Assembly: GCF_021504595.1 (NCBI RefSeq)
Contig: NZ_JACSGT010000002.1
Location: 620,001 to 684,000, forward strand
From: Chryseobacterium indicum
GTDB taxonomy: Bacteria > Bacteroidota > Bacteroidia > Flavobacteriales > Weeksellaceae
DNA length: 64,000 nt
Reading direction: 5' to 3'
Shown here: positions 52,446-61,058 of the stretch, one piece after another
Layout: every line of letters begins with the position of its first letter
How positions within the stretch are numbered: position 1 is the first letter of the stretch
Position numbers and translations under genes: made by a program
The notes under the pieces: generated by a model
What the model saw: only the letters and a program-made list of their open reading frames with translations
The model's database searches: none
What the model was told of the DNA's origin: nothing

Positions 52446-52811
52446 GATTCGGAAATTTTTCTTTTATTGCCTCTATATTCATCTGTATTCAAGTGATGCT
52501 TAGATAACTATTAGTCAAAAATAGGAAACTTTTAGAAATTGAAAGGATTGATATAGTATTCTATCCCTAAGAACATCTTGCTGATGTTCGAAACTCTCCT
52601 TGCAAATTCCTTGCAAATTTTGAAATTCCTAAAAACTGAGCTTTGAAAAAAATGACCTGGATTTTATTTTGATAAACTTTTAAGAAGCAGAAAAACTTGC
52701 AAAAAGTCAGAATAGCCTGTTTATGGTCATTATAAGCCAAAATTTCCTTGCAAATTATGTGCAAATAAAAAAGAGTTACAGTTTTAATACTGTAACTCTT
52801 TGATAATCAAG
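52446..52811. repeat. 366-bp gap with three CCTTGCAAATT repeats
   Basis: Exact copies of CCTTGCAAATT at 52598-52608, 52609-52619 (tandem) and 52746-52756, plus related TGCAAAT at 52760-52766 and an inverted pair GAACATC/GATGTTC near 52571-52589. A short open stretch (52567-52764) is not convincing. The repeats lie between the accessory side and tRNA-Asn and could be integrase arm sites. Confidence 0.5.
52771..52800 (-). terminator. terminator of the tRNA-Asn gene
   Basis: Eleven-bp perfect stem AAGAGTTACAG (52771-52781) with CTGTAACTCTT (52790-52800); T-run on the minus strand after it. Confidence 0.85.
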
Positions 52812-52885
52812 CTCCTCCTGCTGGGCTCGAACCAGCGACCCTCTGATTAACAGTCAGATGCTCTAACCAACTGAGCTAAGGAGGA
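52812..52885 (-). tRNA. tRNA-Asn (GTT)
   Basis: Full cloverleaf on the minus strand: acceptor TCCTCCT/AGGAGGA, D-arm 'GCTCAGTTGGTTAGAGC', anticodon loop CTGTTAA with anticodon GTT (complement at 52849-52851), T-loop 'GGTTCGAGCCC'. CCA is not encoded. The 3' end faces the accessory region, the side where integrative elements usually insert. Confidence 0.95.
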
Positions 52886-52966
52886 ATGTCCTTTGTTTTA
52901 AGTGGTGCAAATATAGGACGAATATTTATACCCTGCAAATATTTTTTTTAAAATTTTGTAAAAATA

Positions 52967-54316
52967 TTATAATTTCCCCGCGAAGATCTTGAAGATGTCG
53001 CTTCCAAAGATTACTAACATCAAGCCTAACAGGAAGATAACACCAATCGTCTGTGCATTTTCTAAAACTTTCTGAGGAACAGGTTTACCCACAATCATCT
53101 CATAAAGAGTGAAAATAACATGTCCTCCATCCAATCCCGGAATAGGGATCAGGTTTAGGAATGCCAGCCAAACCGAGAACATCGCAGTAAAGCCCCAAAA
53201 TGCAGCCCAATTGATAGAAATTTCTCCGTCTGCATTTTTATCTACCGGCATATTTTTTACAATAGCAATCGGTCCTCCTACATTTTTGTATCCCTGAATT
53301 TTAGAGTTAAACATAATTTTAAACTGCTTCACCTGCATCGTTAAAGACTCAATAGATCTTTCAAAACCTCTGGGAATAGATTCCGCGAAAGAATATTTTT
53401 TATCTGTAATGAAGTTTGCTAATGCTTTCTGATCTACACCAACACCTAATTTTCCGTTTTGGTCAACAGATGCAGCAATTGTTTCAGGTTTTCCGTTTCT
53501 TACAACTTCTATGTTTACTGTTTTTCCTTTATTTTCAGATAAAGAAGAACTTACTTCATCAAAATAAGGTGTTTGTTTTCCGTTAATCGCAACAATTTGG
53601 TCTCCTTTTTTAAGCCCGGAAGCCTGAGAAACAGGAGTTGCCAGAGAATCGATAATCATAGGAAATCTCGGCGTAATATAAAGTTTAGCCTCTCTTTGTT
53701 TTAAAACTTCTGCAACGCCATCCTTATTAACAGGAAAAGTTACTTCTTTCCCGTTTCTAAGTACCGTTACATTATCTCCCAAAAGAATATTGATGGAAGC
53801 ATTTTCCAATCTTTCAGCGGGTTTTCCGTCGATATTAATGATCTTATCACCATTCTGGAAACCCATTTTTTTTCCGGCTTCCGTAACCCCGATTCCATTG
53901 TTGAATTTGGTAAGATCTGTGTATGTTTCACCGTTAAAAAGTGAAAGACACGAGTAAATTAACCAAGCCAAGAAAAAGTTCACCGTAACACCGCCCAACA
54001 TGATAATCAGCCTTTGCCAAGCCGGTTTTGCACGAAATTCCCATGGTTGTGCAGGCTGCTTCAACTGTTCGGTATCCATGCTTTCATCCACCATTCCGGC
54101 AATTTTTACATATCCTCCGAAAGGAAGCCATCCGATTCCGTATTCCGTTTCTCCAATTTTCTTCTTGGCTAAAGAAAACCATGGATCGAAGAACAGATAG
54201 AATTTTTCAACTTTGGTTTTAAAGTATTTGGCGGGTAAGAAATGCCCAAGTTCGTGTAGGATAACCAGGATAGAAATGCTCAATATAAATTGAAACAGTT
54301 TGATTGCTATTTCCAT
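52967..54316 (-). CDS. rseP: RseP site-2 intramembrane protease
   Basis: 449 residues. Zinc site H21-E22-x2-H25 ('ILHELGHF') in the first transmembrane segment, the C-terminal 'IPIPGLDGGH' near 390-398 with the third ligand Asp, and two PDZ domains in between ('GDKIINIDGKPAE' near 155-170 and 'GDQIVAINGKQT' near 238-250). It cuts membrane proteins such as anti-sigma factors. Length is normal for the family. First core gene to the right of the tRNA. Confidence 0.95.
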   Translation of the reverse strand: MEIAIKLFQFILSISILVILHELGHFLPAKYFKTKVEKFYLFFDPWFSLAKKKIGETEYGIGWLPFGGYVKIAGMVDESMDTEQLKQPAQPWEFRAKPAWQRLIIMLGGVTVNFFLAWLIYSCLSLFNGETYTDLTKFNNGIGVTEAGKKMGFQNGDKIINIDGKPAERLENASINILLGDNVTVLRNGKEVTFPVNKDGVAEVLKQREAKLYITPRFPMIIDSLATPVSQASGLKKGDQIVAINGKQTPYFDEVSSSLSENKGKTVNIEVVRNGKPETIAASVDQNGKLGVGVDQKALANFITDKKYSFAESIPRGFERSIESLTMQVKQFKIMFNSKIQGYKNVGGPIAIVKNMPVDKNADGEISINWAAFWGFTAMFSVWLAFLNLIPIPGLDGGHVIFTLYEMIVGKPVPQKVLENAQTIGVIFLLGLMLVIFGSDIFKIFAGKL

Positions 54317-54370
54317 TAATGCTTTTTATGTTTAATTTGCAAAGGTAACAATTATCAAAACTATGCCAAA

Positions 54371-54400
54371 TAAAAAAGCTCCCCGAAACGAGAAGCTTTG
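54371..54400 (-). terminator. terminator of the 54421-54861 gene
   Basis: On the minus strand AAGCTTCTCG pairs with CGGGGAGCTT (one wobble) around a TTT loop and is followed by a TTTTTTATTT run. Confidence 0.65.
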
Positions 54401-54420
54401 TCATATAATGGGATGATTTA

Positions 54421-54861
54421 TTATAAATTAATCGAAACTCCGAGACTGCCATTGTTGCCGACTTCTGCGAAAACGCCGATTCTTTCAGTAAAAAAGTACC
54501 TCGCTCCGATGTGGGCTCCCAATCCAAAACTGTTTCCTACAACTCCTACATCTGCTCCGGGATAAATATCGAGTTTTTCAGGAAGCTGTAAAGCGTCTTT
54601 CAGATGGAAATTGATTCTTCCGAATACAAAAGCACGGTTTTTATCATCATTATTTTTATAATTATCGAAATAAATGTTCAATCCGGCTCCTACGGAAATT
54701 AATTTATTCAATCCATAATCATAAGTTCCGGTAATTCCTGTTCCGTAACCCCATGCGCTGAGTCCGGCATTGATTTTCTGATCTCCTTTTCCTGTCCACG
54801 CCTGAGCATTGGCAAATGTTCCCGTAAGGATGAGAACAAACATAAAAAATAACTTCTTCAT
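54421..54861 (-). CDS. small outer-membrane beta-barrel-like protein
   Basis: 146 residues. Signal peptide 'KKLFFMFVLILTGTFANAQ', then alternating strands with glycine-aromatic turns ('GLSAWGYGTGITGTYDYGL', 'VGAGLNIYFDNY', 'GLGAHIGARYFF') and a C-terminal strand 'GSLGVSINL', the pattern of an eight-stranded small barrel. It may be a DUF6646 member; function unknown. Confidence 0.75.
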   Translation of the reverse strand: MKKLFFMFVLILTGTFANAQAWTGKGDQKINAGLSAWGYGTGITGTYDYGLNKLISVGAGLNIYFDNYKNNDDKNRAFVFGRINFHLKDALQLPEKLDIYPGADVGVVGNSFGLGAHIGARYFFTERIGVFAEVGNNGSLGVSINL

Positions 54862-54965
54862 AAATTTTACTTTTTACTAATTTTTATCGATTAAATATTC
54901 GCAACAAAAATAAAACCGAAATCATTGAAAAATCGTATTTTTAGGGAAGTTTTTTAACAAAGTTT

Positions 54966-55718
54966 ATGAAGATTACAGGATTGAATTTAGATATTATCTG
55001 GAAAAACAAAGCAGAAAACTTTAACATTATTGAAAAAGAGTTGCAGAATCAGGAGGCAGATCTCTTTCTTTTGCCTGAAATGTTTTCCACGGGGTTTTGT
55101 ATGGATGCTTCCGAAGTTTCCGATAGAAATCTGGAATCACTGGAATTTTTAAAAAAGATGGCGAAGGAAAAAAACGCTGCATTCTGCGGAAGTGCTCCGG
55201 TTGAGGAAAACGGAAAGTTCTACAACCGAATGTATTTTGTGCAGCCCGATTCTCAGGTTGAATTTTATGATAAAAGACATTTGTTTTCGTTTTCAGGAGA
55301 AGATAAAGTGTACACTCCCGGAAAAGAAAGGGTGATTGTAAATTATTTAGGTTTCAGAATCCTTTTGCAGGTTTGTTATGATCTTCGTTTTCCTGTTTTT
55401 GCAAGAAATAATGATGATTACGATGTGATTTTGTATGTGGCAAACTGGCCCGAAAAAAGAGTAGGAGCATGGGAACATCTGTTAAAAGCGAGAGCTATTG
55501 AAAATCTGTCCTTCGTTTTTGGATTAAACAGAATCGGAACCGATGGAAATAACCTGTTTTATCAGGAAAGTTCACACTGTTTTTTTGCAGACGGAAAAGA
55601 AATTTCACAAAAGAGCGGAAATCTTGTAACGGCAGAATTAAATTTAGAAGAACTGAAAGATTTCAGAAGCCATTTTCAGTTTTTAAATGACCGTGATTCT
55701 TTTTCAATTGAATTTTAA
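54966..55718 (+). CDS. nitrilase-family amidohydrolase (omega-amidase-like)
   Basis: 250 residues. Catalytic triad E38 ('LPEMFSTGF'), K103 ('YDKRHLF') and C137 ('LLQVCYDLRFP'). Closest in plan to YafV/Nit2-type omega-amidases that hydrolyse alpha-ketoglutaramate or related amides. Length is normal for the group. A bidirectional terminator follows. Exact substrate not proven. Confidence 0.85.
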   Translation: MKITGLNLDIIWKNKAENFNIIEKELQNQEADLFLLPEMFSTGFCMDASEVSDRNLESLEFLKKMAKEKNAAFCGSAPVEENGKFYNRMYFVQPDSQVEFYDKRHLFSFSGEDKVYTPGKERVIVNYLGFRILLQVCYDLRFPVFARNNDDYDVILYVANWPEKRVGAWEHLLKARAIENLSFVFGLNRIGTDGNNLFYQESSHCFFADGKEISQKSGNLVTAELNLEELKDFRSHFQFLNDRDSFSIEF

Positions 55719-55733
55719 AGAACTATTTTAAAA

Positions 55734-55767
55734 ATTAAGGCTAAATTTTATCAATCTTAGCCTTAAT
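55734..55767. terminator. bidirectional terminator between convergent genes
   Basis: Eleven-bp perfect stem ATTAAGGCTAA (55734-55744) with TTAGCCTTAAT (55757-55767), lying between the amidohydrolase and thioredoxin genes. Confidence 0.85.
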
Positions 55768-55775
55768 CTTTATTT

Positions 55776-56075
55776 TTATGCATACTGCTTTAGAAGCTGA
55801 GTCAAAGTATTCACATCATGAACACCGCTTTCTTTCCACAGCATTTCTCCCTGTTTAAATATGGCTAGTGTAGGAACTCCGCGAACGCCGTACTGATTGG
55901 CAAGAGCAGGATACTGATCCACATCTACTTTAATAATTCTAGCTGCAGTTCCTATATTTTCCTTTACCGTATTCAAAACAGACGACTGTACTTTGCAGGG
56001 TTGACACCATGTTGCAAAAAAGTCGATTAGAACAGGTCTTTCGGAGTTGATAATTTCCTGAAATGCTTGAGACAT
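55776..56075 (-). CDS. trxA: thioredoxin
   Basis: 99 residues. Active site C24-x2-C27 ('ATWCQPCK') and the cis-proline loop 'GVRGVPTLAIF'. Standard soluble thioredoxin length, no signal peptide, so it is cytoplasmic. It reduces protein disulfides. The second residue of the active site pair is Gln instead of the common Gly, as in several Bacteroidota thioredoxins. The symbol is a family-level assignment. Confidence 0.9.
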   Translation of the reverse strand: MSQAFQEIINSERPVLIDFFATWCQPCKVQSSVLNTVKENIGTAARIIKVDVDQYPALANQYGVRGVPTLAIFKQGEMLWKESGVHDVNTLTQLLKQYA

Positions 56076-56256
56076 AGTTGTTGGTTTTTATTAAAAAAGA
56101 AACACTTTAGTTTAATAATCCGAAAAGCTTACTATCTAAAATCACTTAAAAAAAACGGAGGTTACCGAAAACTTTGTGCTGTTAAATGCTTTTCAGTCAA
56201 TAAACTAAAGTTTCATGACTTTATATTTAATACAATGATAATTTCAAAAAAGAGTA

Positions 56257-57666
56257 TTATATTGTTTTCGAGTGACATACGAAATCCGAAGTCGGGAATT
56301 TTTCCGTTTTCTTAATTGCGCCGAAACCTCCTTCTATTTCAGTAAAGTTTCTGATTCCGTTGGAGTTAAGGATGCTTGCTGCAATCATGCTTCTGTAACC
56401 TCCTGCACAATGAAGGAAAAAATGCTCAGAATCATCAATCGTGTGAACCCAGTCACTGATTACGTCCAAAGGTTTGTTGTAAGCATTATCAATATGTTCG
56501 GCAGAATATTCCGAGATCTTACGAACGTCAATTATTTTTGAGTTTTCGTTATAACGTTCTGCAAACTCTGCCGGAGAAATTCTTTTAACCTCATCCGTTT
56601 CTTTTCCGCTGTTCTTCCATGCTTCAAAACCTCCTTTAAGATAGCCCAGAACATTGTCGAATCCAACGCGGCTAAGTCTTGTAATGGCTTCTTCTTCCAT
56701 TCCTTCGTCTACAATAAGAAGTAAAGGATGCTTTACATCCACAATCAGAGTTCCCACCCATGGTGCAAAATCTCCTTTTAATCCGATATTTACAGAATTC
56801 GGCACAAATCCTTTATAAAACTCTCCAGGACTTCTGGTATCTAAAATTAACGCGCCTGTTTCTTCTGCAAACGCTTCGAAATCTTCAACGGAAACCGCCG
56901 TTAAACCTTTATCCATTACCGCATCAAGACTTTCATAACCGCCTTTGTTCATGGCAACATTCATCCCGAAATATTTCGGCGGAGCCGTTAAACCGTCCAG
57001 AACTTCGCGGATAAAAGATTCTTTATCAGGCTGATTCAAAGCATAATTGGTTTTTTTCTGATTTCCCAGAATATCAACCGTCTCTTTCTGCATATTTTTT
57101 CCACAGGCAGAACCCGCTCCATGAGCCGGATAAACTGTAATGCTGTCATCCAGAGGCATAATCTTTGTCTGAAGACTGTCGTACAAAATCCCTGCAAGAT
57201 CTTCCTGAGTAATACTTCCTGCTTTCTGGGCAAGATCCGGTCTTCCCACGTCTCCTAAAAATAAAGTATCTCCTGTGAAAATGGCTGTTTCAACTCCGTT
57301 TTCGTCAATCAGAAGATAAGTCGTGCTTTCCATCGTATGACCGGGTGTATGAAGAACTTTTATTTTTATTTTTCCTATTTCAAAAATCTGATCGTCTTCT
57401 GCAATAATAGCTTCAAACTCAGGCTGAGCGGTAGGTCCGTAAACAATAGGAGCACCTGTTTTCTTACTTAAATCCAGATGTCCCGAGACAAAATCTGCAT
57501 GAAAATGTGTTTCAAAAATATATTTTAAAGTTACATTGTCTTTTTCCAGACGATCCAGATAAGGCTTTACTTCCCTTAAAGGATCGATAATTACTGCTTC
57601 ATTTTCAGATACGATGTAGTACGCACCCTGAGCCAGACATCCCGTGTATATTTGTTCGACTTTCAT
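56257..57666 (-). CDS. persulfide dioxygenase-rhodanese fusion (MBL-fold)
   Basis: 469 residues. N-terminal metallo-beta-lactamase fold with H54-x-H56-x-D58 ... H63 ('THFHADFVSGH') and 'HTPGHTMES', as in ETHE1-type persulfide dioxygenases. Two rhodanese domains follow: the first (~255-350) lacks a cysteine at its active loop, the second (~370-465) has 'HCAGGYRSM' with the catalytic Cys. Together these oxidise and transfer sulfane sulfur. Length and order match known bacterial fusions. Confidence 0.85.
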   Translation of the reverse strand: MKVEQIYTGCLAQGAYYIVSENEAVIIDPLREVKPYLDRLEKDNVTLKYIFETHFHADFVSGHLDLSKKTGAPIVYGPTAQPEFEAIIAEDDQIFEIGKIKIKVLHTPGHTMESTTYLLIDENGVETAIFTGDTLFLGDVGRPDLAQKAGSITQEDLAGILYDSLQTKIMPLDDSITVYPAHGAGSACGKNMQKETVDILGNQKKTNYALNQPDKESFIREVLDGLTAPPKYFGMNVAMNKGGYESLDAVMDKGLTAVSVEDFEAFAEETGALILDTRSPGEFYKGFVPNSVNIGLKGDFAPWVGTLIVDVKHPLLLIVDEGMEEEAITRLSRVGFDNVLGYLKGGFEAWKNSGKETDEVKRISPAEFAERYNENSKIIDVRKISEYSAEHIDNAYNKPLDVISDWVHTIDDSEHFFLHCAGGYRSMIAASILNSNGIRNFTEIEGGFGAIKKTEKFPTSDFVCHSKTI

Positions 57667-57937
57667 TATGTGATTGTAACCGTTTTAATGTTTTATATTT
57701 GAAATACAAAAATCGTGTTTATTTTTTTAAATACCATCAAAATAAAAAATGGATACTGATAGAATAAATCTATAAAGTTTTTATTTGTTCTAATTTACGA
57801 TTTCCTGTCTGAAAATTCCTGAAAGAATTGGTGAATTTATTGATTATATGAAATATTTCACAATAGAAATTAATTTAATGATTCATCGTGGTCAGATTTT
57901 ACAAAAAACTTTATATTTATAGGTTAAAAAAGAGCAA

Positions 57938-59470
57938 ATGGCAGACAAAACACAATTCATTGAAGAATTAAATGCGAGATACACTCCCAAAGGAGATCAT
58001 ATTATATTAGGAAAAGGAATGCTGGATGGCGAAGTCGTTCCTGAAGTTAATGTTACCATTCCCTTAAAAACCATCAACCGCCACGGATTAATTGCCGGAG
58101 CAACGGGAACCGGAAAAACAAAAACATTACAGGTTTTCGCAGAACAGCTTTCGCATCAGGGAATTCCTTCTCTGGTTTTGGATATTAAAGGAGACTTTTC
58201 GGGGATTGCAGAAGCGGGAACTGAAAATCCTGCCATTCAGGAAAGATATGCCAAAACGCAGCTTCCGTACAATCCGCAGGCTTTTCCGGTAGAATTAATG
58301 ACCATTTCCGGCGAAAGAGGCGTGAAATTAAGAGCCACTGTTACAGAATTCGGTCCGGTTTTATTAAGCAAAATCTTACAGTTGAATGATACTCAGCAAA
58401 GCATCATGTCGATTGTATTTAAATATTGTGATGATAAAGGTCTTCCGTTAATTGATCTGAATGACCTGAAAAAAGTCCTTCAGTACGTCACAGAAAATCC
58501 ACAGGGAAAAGCTGAACTTTCTTCCAATTACGGTTCGATAGCTTCTGCATCTCTGGGCGCAATTTTAAGATCCATTGTTGCATTGGAACAGCAGGGAGCT
58601 TCCGGTTTCTTTGGAGAACTGAGTTTTGATGTTCACGATTTACTGGAAACAAGAGACGGAAAAGGAGTAGTAAACATTCTTAGAGTTGCAGACATTCAAA
58701 GCAAGCCACAGTTGTTTTCAACATTTATGCTTTCGCTCTTTGCGGAAATCTACATGACCTTTCCGGAGGAAGGCGACAGCGGAAAACCGAAGCTGGTTTT
58801 GTTTATCGATGAAGCACATTTAATTTTTGATGAATCTTCAAAAGCTTTGGTCTCGCAAATTGAAACCATGGTAAAACTGATCCGTTCAAAAGGAGTCGGA
58901 ATCTATTTTATCACGCAAATTCCGGGTGATGTTCCGGAATCGGTGCTTTCTCAGCTTGGTCTAAAAATTCAGCACGCATTACGAGGGTTTACCGCTAAAG
59001 ATAAAAAAGAAATCTCCAAAGCAGTAGAAAACTATCCGACCACAGAATTTTATGATGCTCCAACGCTGATCCAGAATCTGGGAATCGGGGAAGCTTTTGT
59101 GACCGCTCTGGATGAAAAGGGAATTCCGACACCGCTGGTTCATACCTATCTTATTTCCCCTGAATCAAGAATGGACGTTCTGAATGACGCGGAAATTTCA
59201 GATTTAACAAAAAGATCAGCTTTGGTTGCCAAATATGATAAAGTAGTGGATAACGAATCTGCATATGAAATTTTAGTCGGCAGAATGGAACAGGCTGCAC
59301 AGGAAGCATCGCAGACTTCTAACCAGAAAACAAAGCCTGTAAAAGAAGAACCCGGAATTTTCGAGCAGGTTTTACAAAGCAGGGCGGGAAGAACGTTTAC
59401 CAGCATACTGATGCGCGAAGGCGCAAAAGCAATTCTGGGAATGCTTGGTCTGGGAGGAAGACGAAGATAA
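57938..59470 (+). CDS. HerA-like (DUF853/YjgR-type) ATPase
   Basis: 510 residues. Walker A 'GATGTGKTKTLQ' near 54-65 and Walker B 'LVLFIDEAHLIFDE' near 284-297. 'LDIKGDFSGIAEAG' after the P-loop and 'LRGFTAKDKKEISKAVENYP' are typical of the DUF853 family of HerA/FtsK-like ATPases. The C-terminal glycine/arginine-rich tail ('LGMLGLGGRRR') is also characteristic. The cellular role of the family is unclear. Confidence 0.85.
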   Translation: MADKTQFIEELNARYTPKGDHIILGKGMLDGEVVPEVNVTIPLKTINRHGLIAGATGTGKTKTLQVFAEQLSHQGIPSLVLDIKGDFSGIAEAGTENPAIQERYAKTQLPYNPQAFPVELMTISGERGVKLRATVTEFGPVLLSKILQLNDTQQSIMSIVFKYCDDKGLPLIDLNDLKKVLQYVTENPQGKAELSSNYGSIASASLGAILRSIVALEQQGASGFFGELSFDVHDLLETRDGKGVVNILRVADIQSKPQLFSTFMLSLFAEIYMTFPEEGDSGKPKLVLFIDEAHLIFDESSKALVSQIETMVKLIRSKGVGIYFITQIPGDVPESVLSQLGLKIQHALRGFTAKDKKEISKAVENYPTTEFYDAPTLIQNLGIGEAFVTALDEKGIPTPLVHTYLISPESRMDVLNDAEISDLTKRSALVAKYDKVVDNESAYEILVGRMEQAAQEASQTSNQKTKPVKEEPGIFEQVLQSRAGRTFTSILMREGAKAILGMLGLGGRRR

Positions 59471-59587
59471 ATATTTTTATTATTTTAGCAGAATTGCCTT
59501 ATTCCTATTCATTTATTGGCATAAGTTATGTTTCCAGATGTAAAGGAAATAAATCGTTAATCTAAAAAGAAGTTGTAAAAAATTTAA

Positions 59588-60811
59588 ATGTATTCAATAA
59601 TAGACATAGAAAGTAATGGTGCAGGTTACAGGAAAGAATGCATTATCGATATTGCTGTTTACCGATACGATGGTCAGAAAATTGTAGATCAGTTTATCTC
59701 TTTGGTAAACCCCGAAAGTGATATCACCCCTTTTGTGCAGAAATTAACCAACATTACTCCGAAAATGGTTAAAACTGCACCGAAATTCCATGAAATTGCG
59801 CGTAGAATTGTTGAAATTACGGCAAATACAACTTTGGTAGGTCATAATATCGATTTTGATTACAGAATGCTTCGTCAATCGTTTCAGAGGTTAGGTTACG
59901 AATTTAAAATCAATACTTTAGATACAATTCCTTTAGCTAAAAAACTGATTCCTGATGAGGTAAGCTATTCTCTCGGAAAACTGGTGAAATCTTTAGGAAT
60001 TCCTTTAACCAATCATCACAGAGCGGAAGGAGATGCGAGAGCAACACTGGAATTATTCAAACTTCTGATTTCAAAAGACACAGAAAATGAAATCATTCAG
60101 AAGCAGCATGACGAAACCAATTCCAAGACTTACATCAATAAAATCAAGGAATTAACGCAGGATCTTCCCAATGAAAAAGGCTTTGTATATTTTCAGAATG
60201 AAGCGGGAAAGATTATTTTTTCAGATCATGTTCAGGATATCAATAAATTTTCAAAAAAAGTTTTCAATTCCAAATCTAAAAAGTGGGAAGCCATTCAGAA
60301 AGACGTTGAACAGATCAATTACGAACTTACCGGAACCGATATTATTGCCAAGCTGATTCTGAATTCAAAAGGAATTAAAAAAAGAGAGATCCTTCCTTTC
60401 GGTCTGTATTGCAGAAACGGAAAATACGTCGTGGAAAAAAACAAGCTGAATAAACTGGAAAAACCGATTTTGAAATTCAGGTCTTTTACACAAGGCTCGA
60501 AAGCGGTACAGTTCATCGGAAAATTTGAAGAATATAATGATATAGAGGTTTTTAAAAAGAAAATCGAATTCAGAAAACGAAATGAACTCTGGTTAGGACA
60601 AGGCAGAAAACTGGGCGAAAAACTGTTTTTGATTATCGAAAACGGAAAAGTGGTTTCTTACGGTTTCTATGAACTTTTCACTCAGATTCAGACCTTAAGC
60701 AAGCTTAATAAATTAAAGATCGATCTGCTTTCACAATCTGCAGACCTCGTTAATGAGCTGCAGTTGGCTTTGCTGAGAGGAGATTTTGAAACCCTGCCTT
60801 TGCCGAAATAA
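59588..60811 (+). CDS. DnaQ-like exonuclease with degenerate GIY-YIG domain
   Basis: 407 residues. The DEDDh exonuclease: D6 and E8 ('SIIDIESNG'), 'GHNIDFDYRM' near 93-102 and 'HHRAEGDARATLELF' near 136-150. The second half starts with 'NEKGFVYFQNEAGKIIFSD', which recalls the GIY-YIG start of UvrC-like proteins but lacks the catalytic Tyr/Arg. Bacteroidota genomes carry this fusion as a DNA polymerase III epsilon-like repair protein. 3'-5' exonuclease activity is expected. Confidence 0.8.
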   Translation: MYSIIDIESNGAGYRKECIIDIAVYRYDGQKIVDQFISLVNPESDITPFVQKLTNITPKMVKTAPKFHEIARRIVEITANTTLVGHNIDFDYRMLRQSFQRLGYEFKINTLDTIPLAKKLIPDEVSYSLGKLVKSLGIPLTNHHRAEGDARATLELFKLLISKDTENEIIQKQHDETNSKTYINKIKELTQDLPNEKGFVYFQNEAGKIIFSDHVQDINKFSKKVFNSKSKKWEAIQKDVEQINYELTGTDIIAKLILNSKGIKKREILPFGLYCRNGKYVVEKNKLNKLEKPILKFRSFTQGSKAVQFIGKFEEYNDIEVFKKKIEFRKRNELWLGQGRKLGEKLFLIIENGKVVSYGFYELFTQIQTLSKLNKLKIDLLSQSADLVNELQLALLRGDFETLPLPK

Positions 60812-60877
60812 TAGAACACGGCTGAATCTGAAAGGAATCATTTTAAAATCAGTTTTTTAAAAGTAAAAAAGAATTAG

Positions 60878-60885
60878 TATTTTTG
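60878..60885 (+). promoter_or_regulatory. -7 promoter box upstream of the lysA leader
   Basis: TATTTTTG matches the Bacteroidota -7 consensus TAnnTTTG, 20 bp before the leader ORF's ATG. The -33 element is not clear. Confidence 0.5.
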
Positions 60886-60904
60886 TAAAAAATTAAAGAA
60901 AGCA

Positions 60905-60976
60905 ATGCTAAATTTTAAACAACATAAAACCGGTAAAAAGGGAACTGTAAAGTTCTCTAAGGTTTGGAATGTATAA
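60905..60976 (+). CDS. lysine-rich leader peptide upstream of lysA (23 aa)
   Basis: ATG at 60905, TAA at 60974-60976. The 23-residue peptide has six Lys codons, including two adjacent ones ('TGKKGTVKFSKVWNV'). A strong terminator (61009-61042) lies 32 bp downstream and lysA starts 16 bp after that. AAAAGAGT (60975-60982), overlapping the stop, can pair with ACTCTTTT (61014-61021) in the terminator's 5' arm, an antiterminator. This is the layout of ribosome-mediated attenuation in response to lysine. It could also be an unrelated small protein gene. Confidence 0.5.
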   Translation: MLNFKQHKTGKKGTVKFSKVWNV

Positions 60977-61008
60977 AAGAGTTGTATTGCATAAAAAATA
61001 ATGTTAAT

Positions 61009-61042
61009 GGCAGACTCTTTTTCCGAAGAATCTGCCTTTTTT
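61009..61042 (+). terminator. terminator/attenuator before lysA
   Basis: GGCAGA (61009-61014) pairs with TCTGCC (61031-61036), extended by TCTT/AAGA across one mismatch, followed by TTTTTT. The alternative pairing with 60975-60982 would break the stem. Confidence 0.8.
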
Positions 61043-61058
61043 ATGCTAAAAAGAAATT

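Noticed and set aside
52567..52764. Integrase remnant or small gene on the minus strand
   Set aside because: No catalytic motif of a tyrosine or serine recombinase, and the stretch is dominated by repeats.
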